Assembly (NCBI RefSeq): GCF_014648435.1
Contig: NZ_BMRC01000003.1
Span: 62,001 to 126,000, forward strand
DNA from: Nonomuraea spiralis
GTDB taxonomy: Bacteria; Actinomycetota; Actinomycetes; Streptosporangiales; Streptosporangiaceae
Reading direction: 5' to 3'
Length of the DNA stretch: 64,000 nucleotides
Part shown: positions 8,281 through 16,233 of the stretch, in pieces
Numbering within the stretch: position 1 is the stretch's first letter
How the letters are laid out: each line of letters begins with the position of its first letter
Made by a program: the position numbers and the translations under genes
The notes under the pieces: model-generated
The model's input: only the letters and a program-made list of their open reading frames with translations
What the model was told of the DNA's origin: nothing
Database searches by the model: none

Positions 8281-9566
8281 CCGCCCGATCCGCCTTGCGG
8301 CGCTACATGCTCGTCAGCTTCCTGACCTGGCTGCCCCTGGGCCTGATGGTCGCCAGCATGGTCCTGCTGATGACCGACCGGGGGCTCAGCCTGACCCAGA
8401 TCGGCCTGTCCGTGACCGTCTTCTCGGTCGTCACCGCGACCCTGGAGCTGCCCACGGGCGGCCTGGCCGACGTCATCGGGCGGCGGAGGGTGCTGGCCGC
8501 CTCGGCCGTGTTCACGGCGGCGGCGCTGGCGCTGATGAGCGTCTCCACGGTGTTCTGGATGTTCCTGGTCAGCGGCGTGCTCAAGGGTGTGGCCAGGGCG
8601 CTGTCCAGCGGCCCGGCCACCTCCTGGTACGTCGACACCCTCCACGGCATCGAAGGCGGCGACGCCGACCTCAAGCCCGGCTTGGCGCGCGGCAACGCGA
8701 TGGAGTCGGCGGCCCTGTGCGCGGGCGTGCTGGTGGGCGGCGCGGTGCCGCTGCTGGTGCCGCCGGGTCTGATGACGCCGCTGGCCGTGCCGTCGCTGCT
8801 GGGGGCCGTGGCGGCCGTCGTCCTGCTGGTCGTGGTGGTGTTCGCGCTGCCGGAGCCGGCCCATGACCGGCGGTCGCTGGGGAGCGTGCTGCGCGAGGTG
8901 CCGGCCACGATGGTCTCCGGGGTCCGCCTCGCCGCCGGGAACGCGGTGCTGCGCCGCCTGATGGCCGCCGCCGCCGCGTCCGGCGTGCTGCTGATGACGA
9001 TCGAGCTGCTGACCCCCGGGCGCCTGGCCGAGCTGGCGGGCACGGCCGAACGCGGCAGCCTCGCCTACGCCGTCGTCGCGGCCCTGGGTTACGCCGCCAG
9101 CGCCTTGGGCAGCGCGCTCGCGCCCCGCGTGGCGCGGCTGGCGGGGAGCTCGGCCCGGGGCGCCGCGGCGGGCGCGGTGCTCTGCGCGCTGTCGGTCGGC
9201 TCGCTGGCCGCCACCGCCGGGCTCGGCGGGGCGCCCGGCCTGGTGGCGGCCGGGCTGGCCTACCTGGTCATGTTCGCCGGGTTGTCGGTGACCGCGCTGC
9301 TCTGCCTGGAGATGCAGCACAACGCGGTCTCGGCCGCCGAGCGCACCACGGTCACCTCGACGTCCTCGCTGTCCTTGCAGGCCGGCGGGGTGCTGGCCAA
9401 CTCCACGCTGGGCGTGCTGGCCGCGCAGGCGGGTGCGGCCACCGCCTGGTGGGTGGCCTCCGGCGTGGTGCTGGCCTCGGCGCTGCTGTTCGCCGCGATG
9501 CCGAGGCCGGGCGTCACGCGCTCCAGTCGAGCTCAGGTCCTACCGGAACGATCCTGCTCGGGTTGA
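8277..9566 (+). CDS. MFS transporter
   Basis: A 429-residue major facilitator with about 12 hydrophobic segments. The TM2-TM3 signature (GGLADVIGRRRVLAASAV) and the charged central loop (~200) are as expected for a drug/H+ antiporter-like exporter of the plasma membrane. It overlaps the ArsR-like regulator by 4 bp (ATGA), the usual layout of a substrate-induced efflux pair; the substrate is unknown. Its last ~17 codons run into the convergent glutathione-transferase-like gene (53-bp tail-to-tail overlap), and the final residues (from about RSSRAQ) look like read-through into the neighbour rather than conserved MFS sequence. Confidence 0.9.
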   Translation: MTARSALRRYMLVSFLTWLPLGLMVASMVLLMTDRGLSLTQIGLSVTVFSVVTATLELPTGGLADVIGRRRVLAASAVFTAAALALMSVSTVFWMFLVSGVLKGVARALSSGPATSWYVDTLHGIEGGDADLKPGLARGNAMESAALCAGVLVGGAVPLLVPPGLMTPLAVPSLLGAVAAVVLLVVVVFALPEPAHDRRSLGSVLREVPATMVSGVRLAAGNAVLRRLMAAAAASGVLLMTIELLTPGRLAELAGTAERGSLAYAVVAALGYAASALGSALAPRVARLAGSSARGAAAGAVLCALSVGSLAATAGLGGAPGLVAAGLAYLVMFAGLSVTALLCLEMQHNAVSAAERTTVTSTSSLSLQAGGVLANSTLGVLAAQAGAATAWWVASGVVLASALLFAAMPRPGVTRSSRAQVLPERSCSG

Positions 9567-10359
9567 TGTTGGTCTGCGTCATGTAGTAGTGGCGCTTGAT
9601 GTGGTCGAAGTCCGTGGTGTCGCGGAAGGCGGGGATCGCGTAGAGCCTGCGCGTGTACGCCCACAACGCCGGATAGTCCGCCAGCCGCCTGATCGAGCAC
9701 TTGAAGTGGCCGTGGTAGACCGTGTCGAACCTGACCAGCGTCGTGTAGAGCCGTACGTCGCTGTCGGTGAGCGTGCCGAAGAGGAACTCCGACTCCGCCA
9801 GGCGCACCTCCAGCAGGTCGAGCGTGGTGAACACGCGGGCGACGGCCTCCTCGTAGGCCTGCTGCCCGCGGGAGAAGCCGGCTTCGTAGACCGCGTTGTT
9901 GAGGCCGTGGTAGAGGCGGTCGTTCATGATGTCGATGTCCGGGCGCAGGCGTTCCGGATACAGGTCGGGTGAGGTGCCCCACGACGTCTCCAGATCGAGG
10001 GTGATCTGCGGGAAGTCGTTGGTGACGATGCGTTCGTCCCGGGTGTCCCAGATGCACGGAACGGTGTAGCGGCCCGTGTAGCCCGGATCGGTCGCGTGGT
10101 AGAGCTCCGACAGGTACAGGGGGTCCCCGTCGGGGATCCGCCAGCCCTTGTCGTCGCGGATGGGGTCGACGATCGTGACGTCCAGCAGGTCCTCCAGGCG
10201 GAGCAGGGCGCGGACGATCAGCACGCGCTGTGCCCACGGGCAGGCGTAGGAGGCGTAGAGCCGGTAGCGGCCGGGCTCGGGCGGCCCGAGCCGTTCGGTG
10301 AAGCGGTTCGGCTGCCGGACGAAGCGGCCATCGTCTGAGATCTCGCGGCTCAGCTTCAT
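9514..10359 (-). CDS. Glutathione S-transferase family protein, glutathionyl-hydroquinone reductase type
   Basis: A 281-residue protein of the ECM4/YqjG (Xi-class) group. The N-terminal thioredoxin fold has the catalytic CPW motif (YASYACPWAQRVLIVRALL, about residues 35-55), and the C-terminal helical domain has the family's TLVRFDTVYHGHFKCSIRRL segment. Family members reduce glutathionyl-hydroquinones; because actinomycetes use mycothiol, the physiological thiol here is uncertain. The start is ATG at 10359, with AGGGG only two bases upstream. It is divergent from the MBL hydrolase, and the short intergenic region carries a tandem 18-bp repeat (10369-10404). It is convergent with the MFS gene. 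Confidence 0.88.
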   Translation of the reverse strand: MKLSREISDDGRFVRQPNRFTERLGPPEPGRYRLYASYACPWAQRVLIVRALLRLEDLLDVTIVDPIRDDKGWRIPDGDPLYLSELYHATDPGYTGRYTVPCIWDTRDERIVTNDFPQITLDLETSWGTSPDLYPERLRPDIDIMNDRLYHGLNNAVYEAGFSRGQQAYEEAVARVFTTLDLLEVRLAESEFLFGTLTDSDVRLYTTLVRFDTVYHGHFKCSIRRLADYPALWAYTRRLYAIPAFRDTTDFDHIKRHYYMTQTNINPSRIVPVGPELDWSA

Positions 10360-10368
10360 GACCCCTAG

Positions 10369-10404
10369 TAGAACATGATTCGGGACCAGAACTATATTCG
10401 GGGC
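10369..10404 (+). repeat. Tandem 18-bp direct repeat in divergent promoter region
   Basis: Two adjoining copies, TAGAACATGATTCGGGAC (10369-10386) and CAGAACTATATTCGGGGC (10387-10404), agree at 13 of 18 positions and share AGAAC and ATTCGGG. The second copy ends at the base before the MBL start codon. The first carries a perfect TAGAAC half-site like that of the KstR-type operators elsewhere in the window. It is probably a double regulator site. Confidence 0.55.
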
Positions 10405-11463
10405 ATGGCGAAGTTCGTGGTGACTCCTTCCAACGCGGCGCAGCGCGAGGCATGGCTGAGCGGGGCGGTTCCCGAGGTCGAGCGGGTACGTCCGGGGCTG
10501 TGGTCCATCCCGGTGCCCATCCCGATCAACCCCCTCCGGTACGTGCTGGTCTACGCCCTGGAGTTGCCCGACGGCGTGGCGATCGTGGACGCCGGCTGGA
10601 ACACCGACGAGGCGTACGACGCCCTCGCCGCCGGGCTGGCCGTGGCCGGTTACGGGATCGCCGACGTCAGGGCCGTCCTGGTCACCCACCTGCACCCCGA
10701 CCACTACGGCCTGGCGGGACGCGTCCGCGAGGCGTCGGGCGCCTGGATCGGCCTGCACCCGGCCGACGCGGGCCTCGTGCGCGAGCGGTACGACGACGCC
10801 GCCATCGACTCGCTCGTCCAGCGGGAACGGGCCCTGCTGCGGCGCTCCGGCGTGCCCGAACTGAGCCTGGACGAGCTGGCCGGGGCGTCCATGATGATCA
10901 GGCACATGGTCACGATGGCCCGTCCGGACCGGCTGATCGAGGACGGCGAGGACCTCGGGCTGCCCGGCTGGGACCTGCGGGCCCTCCACACCCCCGGGCA
11001 CACCCCCGGCCACCTGTGCTTCGTCTCGCCCGCGCGCAGGTTGTTGTTGTCCGGCGACCACGTGCTGGCCAAGATCACGCCGATCGTGGCCGTGCATCCC
11101 CAGTCGGGCCCGAACCCGCTGGCCGACTACCTCGACTCGCTGGCCGCCGTACGCAAGCTGGAGGTCGACGAGGTGCTGCCCGGCCACGAGTACCGCTTCC
11201 TGGAGCTGGCCGGACGGGTCGACCACGTCATTGCCCACCACGACGAGCGGCTGGCCGAGATCGAGCGGGTCGTCGGCGCGGACGACGGCGTGACCTGCTG
11301 GGACGTCGCCACCCGGCTGAGCTGGTCGCGGCCCTGGGAGACGATCCCGCCGTTCATGCGCCGGGCGGCCAACAACGAGACGCTGGCCCACCTGGTATGG
11401 CTGGCGGCCCAGGGCAGGGTACGCAGGGAGGAGGGCGAGCCCGAGCTCTGGAGACGCGCCTGA
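10405..11463 (+). CDS. MBL fold metallo-hydrolase
   Basis: A 352-residue metallo-beta-lactamase-fold hydrolase. The zinc-binding motif HLHPDH lies near residue 97, with later ligands in HTPGHTPGH and SGDHV and a C-terminal PGHEY. A helical C-terminal extension (~290-352) is typical of lactone- or thioester-hydrolase-like members. Substrate unknown. It has a clear paralogue in this window at 47933-48958, which sits in the sterol locus; both share W-S-I/V-PVPIP near the N terminus. I chose ATG 10405; the 10375 ATG would place the 18-bp repeats inside the coding region. It precedes a hydroxysteroid-dehydrogenase-like SDR on the same strand. Confidence 0.9.
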   Translation: MAKFVVTPSNAAQREAWLSGAVPEVERVRPGLWSIPVPIPINPLRYVLVYALELPDGVAIVDAGWNTDEAYDALAAGLAVAGYGIADVRAVLVTHLHPDHYGLAGRVREASGAWIGLHPADAGLVRERYDDAAIDSLVQRERALLRRSGVPELSLDELAGASMMIRHMVTMARPDRLIEDGEDLGLPGWDLRALHTPGHTPGHLCFVSPARRLLLSGDHVLAKITPIVAVHPQSGPNPLADYLDSLAAVRKLEVDEVLPGHEYRFLELAGRVDHVIAHHDERLAEIERVVGADDGVTCWDVATRLSWSRPWETIPPFMRRAANNETLAHLVWLAAQGRVRREEGEPELWRRA

Positions 11464-11488
11464 GCGGGTCGGTTATCGTACTCCTACC

Positions 11489-11501
11489 AGAATGTTGTTC
11501 T
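11489..11501. promoter_or_regulatory. KstR-like dyad before the SDR gene
   Basis: AGAATGTTGTTCT has AGAA and TTCT arms but a spacing one base longer than the TNNAACNNGTTNNA consensus. The 11-mer GAATGTTGTTC within it recurs at 25586-25596. It lies 19 bp upstream of the SDR start. A weak or variant site. Confidence 0.3.
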
Positions 11502-11519
11502 CTTGCTCTGGAGGGTTCG

Positions 11520-12392
11520 ATGCTTCGGTTCGATGACAGGGTCGCCATCATCACGGGCGCCGGGCACGGTCTCGGCAGGGCGCACGCGCTCCTGCTCGCC
11601 GAGCGGGGCGCCCAGGTCGTGGTCAACGACCTCGGCGGCGCCCTCGACGGCACCGGCGCGTCCACGGGCCCCGCCGCCGAGGTGGTCGAGCTCATCACCA
11701 AGAACGGCGGCCGGGCCGTCGCCAACACCGACAACGTGGCCACCCCCGAGGGGGCCCAGGCGCTCGTGCAGACGGCCGTCGACGCGTTCGGCAAGGTCGA
11801 CATCGTCGTCAACAACGCCGGCATCCTGCGCGACAAGTCGTTCGGGAAGATGACGGTCGAGGACTTCGACAGCGTGCTGGCCGTGCACGTACGCGGCTCG
11901 TACCTGGTCAGCCAGGCCGCGTACCCGCTGATGAAGGAGGCCGGACACGGGCGGATCGTCAACACCTCCAGCCCGGCCGGGCTGTTCGGCAACTTCGGCC
12001 AGGCCAACTACTCCACGGCCAAGATGGGCCTGGTGGGCCTGACCAAGACGCTGGCCATCGAGGGCGCGCGCAACGGCATCAAGGCCAACGCCATCGCGCC
12101 CATCGCCTGGACCAGGATGACCGAGGCGCTGCTGCCCGCCGAGTTCGAGGAGAAGTTCACCCCCGAGCGGGTGAGCGCGCTCGTGGCCTACCTCGTGCAC
12201 GACTCGTGCGAGTCCAGCGGCGAGGTGTTCACCGTCGGCGGCGGGCGGGTGGCCCGCGTGTTCGTGGCCGAGGGGCCGGGCTGGAAGACCGACGACCTCA
12301 CGCCCGAGTCGATCGCCGGCAATTGGGGGTCGGTGATGGCCGAGCAGCCGTACGTGCTGACGGCCGGCGACTCGATGAAGGCCATGCTCTAG
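11520..12392 (+). CDS. SDR family oxidoreductase, 17-beta-hydroxysteroid dehydrogenase type 4-like
   Basis: A 290-residue short-chain dehydrogenase of the multifunctional-enzyme type 2 / HSD17B4 N-domain group. The Rossmann motif GAGHGLGRAH lies near residue 13, NNAG near 100 (IVVNNAGILRDKSF), Ser in NTSSPAG and the catalytic YSTAK. The tail (WKTDDLTPESIAGNW) is typical of proteins oxidising 3-hydroxyacyl-CoAs in sterol side-chain or fatty-acid beta-oxidation; the closest known role I can name is that of mycobacterial HsdB-type enzymes. ATG 11520 has GGAGGG at 11510-11515. Regulation by the KstR-like repressor is possible given the nearby dyad, and its neighbour MBL gene has a paralogue in the sterol locus. 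Confidence 0.88.
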   Translation: MLRFDDRVAIITGAGHGLGRAHALLLAERGAQVVVNDLGGALDGTGASTGPAAEVVELITKNGGRAVANTDNVATPEGAQALVQTAVDAFGKVDIVVNNAGILRDKSFGKMTVEDFDSVLAVHVRGSYLVSQAAYPLMKEAGHGRIVNTSSPAGLFGNFGQANYSTAKMGLVGLTKTLAIEGARNGIKANAIAPIAWTRMTEALLPAEFEEKFTPERVSALVAYLVHDSCESSGEVFTVGGGRVARVFVAEGPGWKTDDLTPESIAGNWGSVMAEQPYVLTAGDSMKAML

Positions 12393-12408
12393 CGTCCGCG
12401 ACCTGCGC

Positions 12409-12446
12409 GAAGCCGGTCATCGCCCGTCCGGGCGGCGGCCGGCTTC
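12409..12446 (+). terminator. Nested hairpin after the SDR gene
   Basis: GAAGCCGG (12409-12416) pairs with CCGGCTTC (12439-12446), with an inner CGCCC/GGGCG stem. It lies 17 bp after the stop codon. There is no T-tract. Confidence 0.5.
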
Positions 12447-12536
12447 CGTGCGTTCCGGGGGCGTTTGACGGACGCCATACGTCAGGCTTTGTTCGATCTT
12501 CGGCATAAGTCAGCCAAGTTTGGTCGAATCAGACTC

Positions 12537-12565
12537 TTGATTTGCCGCATCAGTGATCTTATTGT
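12537..12565 (+). promoter_or_regulatory. Leaderless promoter of the ROK regulator
   Basis: TTGATT (12537-12542), a 17-bp spacer and TATTGT (12560-12565) end only 6 bp before the ATG at 12572, and no ribosome-binding site exists. This is the geometry of a leaderless transcript. Upstream, TTTGTTCGATC (12488) and TTTGGTCGAATC (12519) are similar direct repeats 31 bp apart and could be regulator sites. Confidence 0.6.
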
Positions 12566-12571
12566 CTCCGC

Positions 12572-13729
12572 ATGACCCCCCAGCCGGGCTCGGCTGCCGA
12601 CGTACTGACGCTCATCAGCGCCGGATCGGCGACCACCCGTTCCGATCTCGCGCGCCTCACCGGACTGGCCAGATCCACGATCTCCCAGCGGGTGGACGCG
12701 CTCATCGAGCGCGGCCTCGTCGAGGAGACCGAGAGCGGCGAGTCCACCGGCGGCCGGCCACCACGCCAGCTCCGCCTGCACACCGAGCAGCACGCCTTCG
12801 CCGGCGTCGACCTGGGCGCCACCCACTGCCGGGTCGCGCTCATGGACATCTCCGGCGGCCTGCTGGCCGAGTGCGAGGACCCGGTGGTGATCGGCGAGGG
12901 CCCCGAGAAGGTGCTCGCCCACGTCGACCAGCGGCTCGACCGGCTGCTCGGCGAGGTGGGACGGCCGCGCCGGGCGCTGCGCGCGATCGGCATCGGCGTG
13001 CCCGGCCCGGTCGAGTTCGCCACCGGCCGCCCCAACAACCCGCCGATCATGCCCGGCTGGAACGACTACCCCGTCCCCGAGTACTTCGACGGCATCGAGG
13101 TGCTGGTCGACAACGACGTCAACGTCATGGCGCTCGGCGAGCACCGCAACGCCTTCCCCGGGACCAACCACCTGCTGTTCGTCAAGGTCGGCACCGGCAT
13201 CGGCTGCGGCATCGTGGCCGACGGCAAGCTGCACAGAGGCGCCCAGGGCTCGGCCGGCGACATCGGCCACATCCGGGTCAGCGGCCACGACGACGCCGGC
13301 TGCCGCTGCGGCAACAGCGCCTGCCTGGAGGCCGTGGCCGGCGGCGCCGCCATCGCACGGCGGCTCACCGAGCTGGGCCTGCCCGCCGAGAGCGGCGCTG
13401 ACGTCGTGGCGCTCGTCCAAGGAGGCGACACCCAGGCGCTGCGGCTGGTCAGAGAGGCCGGACGGCTCATCGGCGAGGTGCTGGCCGGCCTGGTCAACTT
13501 CTTCAACCCCGAGGTCATCGTCATCGGCGGCGCGCTGTCCCGGGTCCACGAACACCTCCTGGCCGGGATCAGGGAGACGATCTACCGCAGATCGCTGCCG
13601 CTGGCCACCCATCAGCTGTCCATCACCCCGAGCCGTACCGGGATCAACGCCGCCGCGCTCGGCGCCGGCCTGCTCGCCATCGAGCACTATCTGTCACCGG
13701 ACAACATCAACCGCATCGTCAACGCCTGA
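12572..13729 (+). CDS. ROK family transcriptional regulator
   Basis: A 385-residue sugar-responsive regulator. Residues ~15-65 form a MarR-like winged helix (TTRSDLARLTGLARSTISQR), followed by a ROK sugar-kinase-like domain with the glycine-rich DLGATHCRVA motif, VGTGIGCGI, and the ROK zinc motif CRCGNSACLEA near residue 250. Such proteins bind a sugar or sugar phosphate and repress transport operons. It is the first gene of a run whose next members encode a complete sugar ABC importer, a Gfo/Idh/MocA dehydrogenase and an isomerase, so it most likely controls that operon. Transcribed from a leaderless promoter. Confidence 0.93.
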   Translation: MTPQPGSAADVLTLISAGSATTRSDLARLTGLARSTISQRVDALIERGLVEETESGESTGGRPPRQLRLHTEQHAFAGVDLGATHCRVALMDISGGLLAECEDPVVIGEGPEKVLAHVDQRLDRLLGEVGRPRRALRAIGIGVPGPVEFATGRPNNPPIMPGWNDYPVPEYFDGIEVLVDNDVNVMALGEHRNAFPGTNHLLFVKVGTGIGCGIVADGKLHRGAQGSAGDIGHIRVSGHDDAGCRCGNSACLEAVAGGAAIARRLTELGLPAESGADVVALVQGGDTQALRLVREAGRLIGEVLAGLVNFFNPEVIVIGGALSRVHEHLLAGIRETIYRRSLPLATHQLSITPSRTGINAAALGAGLLAIEHYLSPDNINRIVNA

Positions 13730-13741
13730 AGGGGACCCCCG

Positions 13742-15226
13742 ATGCTGGTCATGAAGGGCATCGTCAAGCAGTTCCCCGGAGTGCGCGCGCTGGACGGGGT
13801 CGACCTCGACGTACGGGCGGGCGAGGTGCACTGCCTGCTCGGCCAGAACGGCGCGGGCAAGTCCACCCTGATCAAGGTGCTGGCCGGCGTCCACCAGCCC
13901 GACGAGGGCACGATCGTCTTCAACGACGCGCCGGTGCGCCCGAACAGCCCGATCGACGCCATCAGGCTCGGCTTCGCCACCATCTACCAGGAACTCGACC
14001 TGGTCGACGGCCTCAGCGTCGCCGAGAACATCTTCCTCGGCCACGAGCACGCCCGCTTCGGCTTCGTCAACCGGCAGGCCGCCCGGCGCGCCGCCCGCGA
14101 GGTGCTGGAACGCCTCGGCCACGGCGAGATCCGCCCGTCGGCCGAGGTCGGACGGCTCTCGCCGGCCGCCAAACAGGTCGTCTCGATGGCCCGCGCCCTC
14201 TCCCACGACGCCCGCCTGATCATCATGGACGAACCGTCGGCCGCCCTCGCCCACGACGAGGTCGCCAACCTGTTCCGCATCATCCGCGAGCTGACCGCCC
14301 AAGGCGTGGCCGTCGTCTACATCTCCCACCGGCTGGAGGAGATCCGCGAGATCGGCGACCGCGTCACCGTGCTCAAGGACGGGCGTACGGTCGCCGTCGG
14401 CCTGCCCGCCCGCGACACCCCCACCGCACGCATCGTCTCCCTCATGACCGGCCGCAACGTCGAGTACGTCTTCCCGCCCCGCCCCACCCGGCCCCCCGGC
14501 GAGGAGGTGCTGCGCGTGGAGAACCTGACCGCGCCCGGCCTGTTCGCCGACGTCTCCTTCACCGTGCGGGCGGGCGAGATCGTCGGGCTGGCCGGGCTCG
14601 TCGGCAGCGGCCGTTCGGAGATCCTGGAGGCCGTCTACGGAGCCCGTCCCGCCGCCGGCCGCGTCACGCTCGCGGGCAGACCGGCGCGGCGCGGCGTCGT
14701 CGGCACCGTCCGGCAGGGCATGGGCCTGGCCCCCGAGGAACGCAAGGCCCAGGCCCTGCTCCTCGACCAGAGCGTCACCGCGAACATCACGCTCGGCACC
14801 CTGCCGGGATTCGCCAGGTTCGGGTGGATCGACCGCAAGCGCGAGCGGGCCGAGGCCAAACGCCTGGCCGAACTCCTCGACATCCGCCCGCCCGACCCCG
14901 AACGCCCGATCAGGACGTTGTCGGGCGGCAACCAGCAGAAGGCGGTGCTCGCCCGCTGGCTGCTCGGCGGACGCAGGCTGCTGCTGCTCGACGAACCGAC
15001 CAGAGGCGTCGACGTCGGCGCCCGCGCCGAGTTGTACGCCGTCATCCGAGACCTGGCCGACCAGGGCATCGGCGTGCTGCTGGTCTCCAGCGAGGTGCCC
15101 GAGGTGCTGGGCCTCGCCGACCGGGTGCTCGTGCTGCGCGAGGGCGCCGTCATCCACGAGGGCGAGGCGGCCGGCCTGGACGAGCACCGCGTACTGGACA
15201 TGATCATGGATGGGAGGGCCGCGTGA
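13742..15226 (+). CDS. Sugar ABC transporter ATP-binding protein (RbsA/MglA type)
   Basis: A 494-residue protein with two fused ABC domains, the layout of ribose, galactose and inositol importers. Domain 1 has Walker A GQNGAGKST (~35) and Walker B IIMDEPSAALA, but its signature reads LSPAAKQ instead of LSGGQ. Domain 2 has the expected degenerate Walker A (GLVGSGRSE), an intact LSGGNQQKAVLARW signature and LLLDEPTRGVDVGA. It starts 12 bp after the ROK stop and shares one base with the permease start (TGATG), so it is the second gene of the operon. Substrate probably a monosaccharide or cyclitol. Confidence 0.93.
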   Translation: MLVMKGIVKQFPGVRALDGVDLDVRAGEVHCLLGQNGAGKSTLIKVLAGVHQPDEGTIVFNDAPVRPNSPIDAIRLGFATIYQELDLVDGLSVAENIFLGHEHARFGFVNRQAARRAAREVLERLGHGEIRPSAEVGRLSPAAKQVVSMARALSHDARLIIMDEPSAALAHDEVANLFRIIRELTAQGVAVVYISHRLEEIREIGDRVTVLKDGRTVAVGLPARDTPTARIVSLMTGRNVEYVFPPRPTRPPGEEVLRVENLTAPGLFADVSFTVRAGEIVGLAGLVGSGRSEILEAVYGARPAAGRVTLAGRPARRGVVGTVRQGMGLAPEERKAQALLLDQSVTANITLGTLPGFARFGWIDRKRERAEAKRLAELLDIRPPDPERPIRTLSGGNQQKAVLARWLLGGRRLLLLDEPTRGVDVGARAELYAVIRDLADQGIGVLLVSSEVPEVLGLADRVLVLREGAVIHEGEAAGLDEHRVLDMIMDGRAA

Positions 15227-16233
15227 TGAGCGACCCCATTGAAGCGCCCGAACGTCCCGCCGCCGGGATCGCCGGGCCGAGACCGTCCCTGCTGAACGGG
15301 TTCGCCGAGATCCGCCACGTCGGCCTGCTGGGCGCGCTCGCGCTGCTCGTCGTCGTCGGCCTGGTCACCCGGCCGGAGAACTTCGCCACCGCCTCCAACC
15401 TGGTCAGCATCCTGGCCCTGGCCGCCACCATCGGCGTGATCACCGTCGGGGCCACGTTCGTGATCATCGGCGGCGGCATCGACCTGTCCGTCGGCGCGGT
15501 CATGGCGCTGGCCTCGGTGTGGGCGACCACGCTGGCCACGCAGTCGTACGGGCCCGTCGTCATGGCGATCTGCGCGATCCTCGTCGGCACCGGGGCCGGG
15601 CTGGTGAACGGGCTGCTGATCGCCTACGGGCGCATGGTGCCGTTCATCGCCACCCTCGCGATGCTCGTGGCCGCGCGCGGCCTGGCCCAGCGCATGTCCG
15701 ACAGGAAGACCCAGCTCATCCAGGTCGAGGGCATCGTGCAGCTGTCCACCACGCGGCTGCTCGGCATCCCGCTGCTGGTCTACGTGTTCGCCCTGGTCGT
15801 GGTGCTGGGGTGGATCGTCCTGAACCGCACCACGTTCGGCCGCCGCACGTACGCGGTCGGCGGCAACCCCGAGGCGGCCAGGCTGGCCGGCATCGACGTA
15901 CGCAGGCACACGATGCTCCTGTACGCCCTGTCCGGCTTCTGCTGCGGCGTCGCCGCGATCCTCATCATGGCCCGCACGACCACAGGCTCGTCCACCCACG
16001 GCGACCTGTACGAACTCGACGCCATCGCCGCCGTCATCATCGGCGGCACCCTGCTCACCGGAGGCCGGGGCACGATCATCGGCTCGATCCTGGGCCTGCT
16101 GATCTTCACCCTCATCACGAACCTGTTCATCCTCAACGGGCTCAACACCAGCGACCAGCTGATCGCCAAGGGCCTGATCATCGTCGTCGCCGTCCTTCTC
16201 CAGCGGCGGAACCTGAAAGCGAGAGCAATATGA
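15226..16233 (+). CDS. Sugar ABC transporter permease (RbsC type)
   Basis: A 335-residue integral membrane protein with about 9-10 hydrophobic segments. The BPD_transp_2 family signatures are present: FVIIGGGIDLSVGAVMALAS near residue 85, a YAVGGNPEAARLAGI cytoplasmic-loop motif near 210, and IAAVIIGGTLLTGGRGT near 265. It forms the channel for the adjacent ATP-binding and substrate-binding proteins and overlaps both by 1 and 4 bp. The N-terminal ~25 residues are a soluble Pro-rich tail. The spacing leaves no doubt that the three transport genes are co-transcribed. Confidence 0.93.
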   Translation: MSDPIEAPERPAAGIAGPRPSLLNGFAEIRHVGLLGALALLVVVGLVTRPENFATASNLVSILALAATIGVITVGATFVIIGGGIDLSVGAVMALASVWATTLATQSYGPVVMAICAILVGTGAGLVNGLLIAYGRMVPFIATLAMLVAARGLAQRMSDRKTQLIQVEGIVQLSTTRLLGIPLLVYVFALVVVLGWIVLNRTTFGRRTYAVGGNPEAARLAGIDVRRHTMLLYALSGFCCGVAAILIMARTTTGSSTHGDLYELDAIAAVIIGGTLLTGGRGTIIGSILGLLIFTLITNLFILNGLNTSDQLIAKGLIIVVAVLLQRRNLKARAI

